Shown: in pieces, positions 12,801-21,800 of the stretch
Numbering within the stretch: position 1 is the stretch's first letter
How the letters are laid out: each line of letters opens with the position of its first letter
Source: Tenebrio molitor
Lineage: Eukaryota > Arthropoda > Insecta > Coleoptera > Tenebrionidae
DNA: 64,000 bases
Reading direction: 5' to 3'
NCBI RefSeq assembly: GCF_963966145.1
Contig: NC_091054.1
Span: 15,562,001 to 15,626,000 of the forward strand
The notes under the pieces: model-generated
Seen by the model: only the letters and a program-made list of their open reading frames with translations
Databases searched by the model: none
Told to the model about the DNA's origin: nothing
Position numbers and translations under genes: made by a program

Positions 12801-15800
12801 CAATAAATCACATTTGGAATTTGGATATACCTATATTTTGAGGTTGGGCTTTCATTTTTTTTTTTGTAGAGCGGCATTTCGTATTTTTACAAGGGTAATG
12901 CAAAGGTAACTAGATGTAAATCATTTTATTCCATGCTGTAGAAAACCGTTGTATCCTTGCAGATTAATTCCCGCCACACTAGTCTCTGGGTCTGTCTTCT
13001 GTCAAAAAACGTACAATCTATCAGAGTACGGAGTATACCTAGCGTAACTACACTATCTTGAAGGTCAATTGACGTCATTACTTAGTTAAAGTTAAAGTAA
13101 AAAAGAAATATCAAATAACTAACATAACAGCGGACCACAACAAAGTTTGTCTGTTCAAGTGATTTTATTGAAAACTGATAGACAAGAAATACTAAAATAT
13201 AAACTGTTTGATTACGCATAAATGCATAAGAGGAAAGGTAAAAAATCGAATTTCATATTTTTCGAAAAAACTTACGTTTACACTTTATCAGGTGCACTTT
13301 ATGCATTTTTAAGTAGAAATATGTATGAAAACAAATAAGGTGCTGTAAATACCAGGATGGACATCACGTACTATACTTGGGCCAACCAACAGATATAGTA
13401 ATAAAAAAAGGGGATGTGGCCTAGTTGCGTAGAACGATATACGCCGAAGCCTGTTTTACAATGAAGCAGGTTCTTTCTAACAAATAGAGAACCAAAAGTC
13501 TTGAAAAAAAAACTATTTTATCGAAAAATGCCAAGGAAAACAAACAAACATAAACACGTGGTGAAACTCCCGAAGTGAGGTTAAAACGAATGAGATGCCG
13601 GATGCCGTCAAGTAATTTTTGTGGATGTACAATCGCGGCCATCCAAAAGTGAACGATAGCTTGCGAAAATTTCCGTATTTTTCATTAGATTAAATCAGGC
13701 TGTATTCATTGGCGTTCGTGCAGCAGACGTTACTATTTTAATAATAAAAAGTTGTAATAAATAATGTTTAATAAAAATGAGGCTGAGAAGTAATTAATAC
13801 ATTATTAAAATGAAAGTAAACTTTAGTAAAGAAACCTTTCCAACACCTATTCGTATTGGCCTCTCAACCCTGTTTTCTTGCCAACAACTCTTTATATTGA
13901 AGATGCAAGTCTTACTGCAATGTACTCGTATCGTAATTCTCTCGCCACAGCAGCCAACGACCAATTTTCTTCTAGCTTTGCAATAGCCCTAGCTGTCTGA
14001 ATCGGAGTAAGATGTAGCATTTAAAAAAATTGTTTCAATAATTTTTTTAACGCTAGTGTCAAACTTTGACATTTTAGAACGCCTATGATTTAAAGTAAAA
14101 ATCAAACTATAAAAAAACCGTTCACTTTTGGATGGCCGCGATAGTACATCAGGCTTTCGAAAATCTGCGCACATTTTGAATAAGCCAATTGGAAGCTGCT
14201 ATTTAAAATACGCGGGCACTAGGGGGCGGTTTTATTACTATATCTGTTGGTTGGCCCAAGTATAGCCACCTTGACGCAGCCAAGTATAGTAAAAAGTAAT
14301 GTATGACTCAAATATTTCGAGAAATACTCGAGATATAAAAATATGAGAATCATTTTATTGCCTAAATAAGTATGTAGATAAGAATTTGTGTCTTAAAAAT
14401 TCTTTTTGTTCGACACTGTCAGAATTTAAGAATTTTCTCCTGTGAACGGATTTTGATAAATATCACAACTTGTCAAAACGAAACGTCAAGCTAATTTTAA
14501 AGATTTTAAGCAGTTTGGAGCCTTAAGGGACTCGTCGAACAAAGAAACGTTGTATTCAACTCGTTCGTGTGTAAATTGGACTTTTTTGGCACTCGTTTCA
14601 CTCGCGTTTTAAACTGGCCCACTCATGCCAAAAAAAAAAAACACAATTTACACACGAACTCGTTAAATAAACTGCTGTTTCCTATTTTGAACCGTTTCGA
14701 GCCCAGCTTACAAACAATTATTATAATAAATTAAAGCATAGTTTTAATTTTTTCTTAAATAATCTAAAAACCAAATACGCTTTAAGCGTGTTAAAATACA
14801 AAAATTATGATATGCTATAAATAAACATTTACTACACAAATTTGTTACATATACAACAAGGGATTAAAGTATATCTTTGGTCACATGGTATACAATTTTA
14901 TGGTAATGGTAATATGCAATTTTTTGGACGACCTTATGCATTTATAGTAGTTTATTTAACGAGTTCGTGTGTAAATTGGGCTCTTTATGGCATGAGTGGG
15001 CCAGTTTAAAACGCGAGTGCCGTAAAGAGCCCAATTTACACATGAACGAGTTGAATACAACGTTTTTTTTGTTCGACGAGTCCTTTAAAGGCTCCAAATC
15101 GCGTAAAATCTTTAAAATTAGCTTGACGTTTCGGTTTGACAAGTTGTGACATTTATCAAAATCCGTTCACACAGGAGAAAATTCTCAAATTATGACAGTG
15201 TCGAACAAAAAAGTCATTTAATCTTAAAAGAAATTTGAGCAAAAAGACAGTCTTGTGTTGTTGGCCATAATATGGGAGAATGGCATTAAGTGTCAACGTT
15301 ACATTATTCAACATAGTAGCTGACATGATTTGTAACATAAATATTAAATTAATACATTGTATGTATGAAACAAACATGGATGTTCACTTTTGTTCTTTTG
15401 AATATTTTGCACTGTATTTTTCAAGGGTACTTTTAATTTTCTTATTCATATATTCCTTTATTGTTACTGTGACACATTATTATATCAACCTAGCAATTCC
15501 TCTATCAATAAATCAACTTGGTTGGCTGTGCTTTTACTTCCAAATGACCAAAAATGGCACTTTCCTCCCTCTAAACTATACTTACTAAACTAAAATTATG
15601 CTTTATGTACAAAAATTCGGCCTTGCGGCCTCGTGTCAAAATTTTTTTGCGAATTTTATTTTGCTCCTAATCCACTCATACAATAAATAACTACGGTGCG
15701 ATCAACAATTATTTAGATCAAAGAAGCCTTTGAGATTTTGGACGTACGTCTAAATCTCCTCGAGATTCAGACGTTCAGCTGCTCTGGAATACATGGAAAT

Positions 15801-18800
15801 ATTTTTGGTTGCATATACCTGTTTCAATTTAAATTTGTAAATTTTTGCCGAAACTTGACCAAACAAGCAACTGTATGCCCATTCTCCGTTATTGAAAACA
15901 CCATTGCGAATGTAAGATTCAATGATGAGTCTTTTATGTTCTGAAGTAAAAACCATTTTTTCGTTAAAATTTAATTTATAGTGAAAGTTGTTTGAAGTTT
16001 ATTAGCTAAAGTTAGCAAAGATACGAAAAATCTAACACTCTCAAAGTCATAGCCCCCCCTTATCTAAGTAATTGTTGACCTCACGGTATTTTCGATGACT
16101 GTTAATTTGGACGTATCCATAGATACATAATCTAGTTCATATTACACTAGTGGAACTCATATTCCACTGTAGTATTTAATTCGTGTATAATGGACCACAT
16201 TGCACTCAAATAATAATTAAAACACTCGCTCACTTCGTTCGCTCGTGTTCTAAACATTTCTCGTGTAATGTGACCTACATTATACACTCATTAAATAATA
16301 TACTATTTTTTCAAATAATGCTATTTTACACAGATAATGATATTGCAAAAAATAATTTTTCTACTATTTACATATCCGTTTTTTAAATTCCCGCACTGTC
16401 AAAGTGTTGGAAGTTGCCGCGCTGCCGTTTTGAGACTAGTAATTTTTACTTTAACGTTGGTTCACATACAGTACGGTAGCTCATAACATATTACATAACC
16501 GTCTTTGACATAACCAAACTTTTCTTTTTGACGTTTTTAGAACTACATATTAGCCGTCCACGATAGTTTTAAACACGCAGCAGGCCAACATATTTTTTTG
16601 TTAGGTTGGCGTCAGGTCCTGTCATACATATGACTCATATGACGTTTCGTTGTTAAATATTCGTCTTATTGTCAATTCCGTAATTGATTAATGGGTCTGT
16701 CACAATAGTGCTAATGTTAGTGGTCGTCAAGGTCATTCTTTGACGCAACGGAAAGTGCTCCAATGTGAAACGGGCATAACCTCTAATAAATTCTATTTGG
16801 TTTATCTTCTCAAGATTTTGTCAACTTTTTGGAAATCCCAACTGGGTTGCCACCGTAGCTTCTGAGACATCAGTCTATATTTTTATACTCTGTTACTCTG
16901 TTAAAATACGATATTGGGGCCATAATTTTGAATGTTCAGAATAAAACTTCGTCAAATTTTTGTTGAGTGACGTTTTATTGGCATTGGCCCTAATTAAGCA
17001 GGCAAAATTTTTAATTTGTGACGGCAGCGGGAAATTTCAAAATGACCTTGACGATCAAGATTTAATGCTCGCGATTGTAACATAAAATTATTTCACTTCC
17101 AACCAGACCCATCTGAATGACTAATCAATAATAATTAGTCTGTTGGCGTTACGGTTTTGCGGCACGAGCCGCCACTGCTAATATCTCCGCCTGGAATTAC
17201 AGGGTCATTGTAAATGATTGTCCCATCGCGGTTGGCGTTGAAAACCCACACAAATTTGGGATGTGCCGCTAGCTTCGCAACGTTAGACAAACTAGTAGAC
17301 AAATTTACAATACCGCCAGCAGCGCTACTTATCGGCGATGCTAGTCTCACTCATGTTATAAAGCTTACGGTACATTCACCTATGTCACCAACGCCTACTG
17401 CGATGAGACAATCATTTATAATGACCCCGTATTTATCTCACCATGTTCAAAATTAATTTCCTTTCTTGTCCGCAACATACTCCCTGTGTCTGCCGGCTGC
17501 CGGGTGTGACTAGTTTATCGATATTAACTTCTACTGTTCTGCCCACATTACGCGTCAGCAACAACGTTACGTATGCAGCGTTACCACGGCAACGACACAT
17601 TCGAGCGTCAAATAGAGGCACATTCCGGTCTGTGTCCTTGCCAGTCTAGATTCAGCTTCGTCTTGTGTGTATGCGACGCTGGCGGCGTAATAAAAAAAAA
17701 AACTGTTTAAAGCTGTATTGTGATCCTGGTGAATCTGTTTAAATATGAATTCCGTGCAGTACCTTCTCAAACGTCGACCGCTGTCTTACGAAGACAAAGT
17801 AGCCGCAAAGGCCTTGGGAAGACCCACGCCAAACTTATCACTCAAGAACAGCGTCATTATCAAAACACGTGAGTGCAACAGGTATTTTAACAGGAAGACC
17901 GCTTACGGTAAATTCTCGTGGATGTGTGGATGCGAAGAAGTCAACAAGCTGTATTGTTTTGTCTGTCTGCTCTACAGCGAATTGAAAATGTCACCGTGGG
18001 TTACGGAAGGTATAACCGATTTGAAGCATTTAGCGGAGAGAGCGAGCAAACACCAGTCGAGCCCAAGTCATCTAAACCATTTGGTGAACTACAGTGTGCT
18101 CGATAAGACGGACATTCGCAGACAGTTGGACACCGCTTACATCACAAACGTTCGGGCGCACAACGAGAAAGTGAGGAAGAACCTCCGCGCGTTGCGCCGT
18201 TTGATAACTTGCGTTAGATTTTCCGGCGCGTTTGAACTCGCCTTGCGTGGACACGACGAAGACGAGCACGACGTTCTCCACGGTCTGGTCGATTTCACCT
18301 CGGAGTTGGATTCCGTCCTGTCGGACCTTCTCAACGACGCGACCGTCTTCAAAGGAACGTTGCACACGATCCAAGACGAGCTTCTGGACGCCATGTTCAA
18401 AGTGTGCAGAGATGAAATCCGGGAGCAGATCAGGAAAGCGAATTTCCTCGCGATCGAGGCCGACGAGACCGCAGATTCGTTCAACCAACAGCAGCTGGCC
18501 GTTGTTTTTCGTTACGTCTTCGACGGGGAAATTTTCGAGCGATTTTGGGGTTTCGTTCGTCCCGCAGGACGCGCGGCTGAGGACGTGGCAGAGGCGATAA
18601 TGAAAGTGCTGGAGCACCTGGACGTTCCTGCGGACAAATTGATCGCCCAAAGCTACGGTGGCGCCCCACTCATGAGCGGAAAGAACGGAGTTCAGGCGAT
18701 AATCAGGCAGAAGTACCCAGGTGCGTTCTACGTCCACTGCTACGCCCACAACTCCAACTCGGTACTGGAGAAGGCGGCCTCTTCCAACAAGAAATTGAAA

Positions 18801-21800
18801 ATATTTTTTGCCGAAATTCAATCGTTCGCCTCGTTCTTTTCTCGATCGCCGAAGAGAAGCACAGTTTTGGACATAATTGTGACGGCGGCTCCGACCAGGT
18901 GGGATTTCAAAACGAAAACGATCAACACTTTGTACGAGAACAAGGAATTCATCGAAGAATGTCTCGAGAAGATTCTAGACACCGAAAGCAATTTTGAAAC
19001 GATCGGTGAAGTGAATGGACTGTTGACGATTTTGCGTTCGGTGGATTTCAATTACTTTCTCGAGGTGCTCAATCACGTCATTCCACATGTCGAGGTACTT
19101 TTTAGCCAAGTAGAGTCGCGCGAGGCCAGCAGCTCGTACATCCAGACGTGTTTGGAAAAATTCGAGGCTCAGATTATCGAAGTGATGGACAGAAAGATCG
19201 ACTTGTTGGGCGAAGAAGCTTCCGGTGATCTTGAAGCTTCCGCGTCGAAACGTCCTCGATTGGATGACGCGTCTGACACCAACCGAGCCTTCCTGGAAGA
19301 ATATTTCGATGTGTTGCTCAATCAGATAAAAGATAGGTACGACTTTACCGGCCACTTATCTGCAGCTGCTCTGTTCTCGCCGAATTTGATCTACACGCAC
19401 AGACATCGTTTCCCCGAAGACACTTTTAACAGTACCGTTGCAACCTATCGGTTCGAAAATAAGGTAAAGGAGAAATTCAAAACGGAGTTGACGGTCATAT
19501 ACGAGAGAGAGGATATGCGCTGCGACGGTATCTTGCCTCTTCTCACTTTTATTAGTAAAAATGACTTGCAAGAAGGCTTTTCGGAAACTTACAAGCTTTT
19601 GGATATAATTTGTACGACACCGATGACGACTCGCGAAGACGAGAGATGTTTCTCTACGTTGAAGAGGATCAAATGTTTCTTGAGAAATACGAAGTCTCAG
19701 GAAAGGTTGGATGCGCTCGCCATGTTGTCGATAGAGAAGAGGTTAGTTCGGTCGATTGATGACTTTGACAATAAAGTTGTAAGTGTTTTTGTCAGCAATG
19801 AAAAAAGAAGAAAAGATTTCACGTATATGTAAATTTACATTGTAGTGCAGCGTTTGTATTAAAAATAATGTACATAATGTGTATTTTAAAAATATATCCA
19901 CAACCACCATATTTTCAGATCATAATACATACTATTGTTTAGAGACGTGTTATGGTATTGGGTGATTCAAAATGATTGTCGATAAGTATGGCAATTATGT
20001 ACGAACATTTACGTGGCAACTGTGTGGATAGGATAGAGTTGACATTTCTTTGACAGTTCATACTCGCGCAATTTTGAAAATTGTCAAATCAATGTGCAAT
20101 GGTATAAAAAAATCAAATGTACGCGTGTGAAATGTCATACAATTATTATCAACTCTACCCCGCCCACATAGTTGCCACATACATTTTCGTACATAGTTGC
20201 CATACTTATCCACAATCATTTTGAATCACCCAATATTAATAAAACACCTAAGTCTTATAAATCAGTCAACACACGGTGATCACTTTATTTAATTTTGCTA
20301 ATGCAGGGTCATTATAAATTATTGTCCCATCGTAGTTGGCGTTGAAAACCTACACAAATTTTGGATCTGCCGCCAGCCTCGCAACGTTAAACAAACTTAA
20401 AAAAAAGTGTATTTTTTCCTGGTAGGCGGATGCGCGCGCCATTTACGAAATCCTGCAACAAAATGCGACCTCCCTATTGGTTATTTTATTCCACTAACCA
20501 ATAGGGAGGTCGCATTTCGTTGCAGGATTTCGTAAATGGCGCGCGCATCCGCCTACCAGAAAAAAATAGACTTTAGTAGACAGATTTCCACTACCGAAAC
20601 AGCCGGTAAGGCCACCTATCGGCGATACTAGTCACACTCAGGTAATGAGGCTTGCGGCACATTCAACTACGCACCTACTGCGATGGGACAATCATTTATA
20701 ATGACCCTGCATTTATACAGTCTGATTTTGAAGGTTGTGCAGATATTTTAACCTGAGGTAGTACGTGTTAAAAGAAGGCAACTCAACCCAACTTGCCTTA
20801 TACAAATGTTAATGGTTTACAAGAGAATCATGAATCAAAGTAATCACTTTGGGAATCGCTGAAAAATTTCAAATTTAGCAGGCAGTTTTGACGTACAACC
20901 AACCTAAAAAGTCAAGTTGTTGTCATTCGAGGTTATGTTTGATTTTTATCGTTTAAGTTAAGTTTAACAGTGCTTGCAACGTATTCCGAAAACAACAATG
21001 GCTTAAACAACAAAGTGAAATTACTGTAGTTGTGAGTAAAAGCATAAAATGAAACATCGAAGAAATTGCCCGAAATGCCTGCCATCGTTTGCAATGCAAG
21101 GTTTAGTACGACGTGTCCAAAAAGGCCGAACTCGATCCAGAATGCCTCTGTTTTCCTGAGCGGCGTTTTGAACGTAATGAGAGGGAGCACCATCGTGAAG
21201 GTACCACATTTTTCGTCGAATTGCTAGAGGAATTTCCTAGAGTAATTCGGCCAAAACTTCATTTAAAAATTGAAGATAACCGTCTACATTCAAACAGTGA
21301 GGTAAAACATAGATACCTACAAAGTGATTTTCAATAATACCAACCCACGCGTTAATTAAAATGACTGCTGGAAGTGAGGCTCTTGGATTTCGTGAGGAAT
21401 GTTTTCTCTGCAACTAAAATGTGATTTCTCGGTAGCGGCCAAGATCACCCTCATTCATTTCGAAACGCCCGAAATCGCGAAGATGCTGCACGATGTTTAC
21501 AAAGGTTAAATAATTGAAACCGACAAGTACTCAGTTATTGGTGATTTTCTCATGATGGCCTCTTTGAAATATCACAATCAAATTAGTGTGGTAATAACAA
21601 TTGTCAGTGGCAAGTAAATGTTTGTCAAATGTTTAATTGTCGCATTTTGTAATTGTTCATCGTTTTTTTTTCTTATCTAAATTATGTCATGTTGAATGAA
21701 TTATGCGAACACGTCAAATTAATTACTTAAAATATGTGCTTTAACTTGCAGCTAATTGTCACTGATATCGTAAAAACAAAAACATAGAACAACAATTTTG

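Larger units (their letters stand above)
13371..14289. mobile_element. TA-flanked inverted-repeat element with nested Tc1-type element
   Basis: The left end CTATACTTGGGCCAACCAAC and its inverted copy at about 14240-14265 pair over about 37 bp. A further CAAGTATAG lies at 14281-14289, followed by TA. It contains the 13630-14144 element. Confidence 0.65.

Noticed and set aside
17199..20712. The CAGGGTCATT elements at 17.2 and 20.3 kb as the two ends of one hAT transposon containing gene 2
   Set aside because: Each is a complete short element with its own two ends, another copy exists at 573, gene 1 lacks them, and no 8-bp duplication was found.
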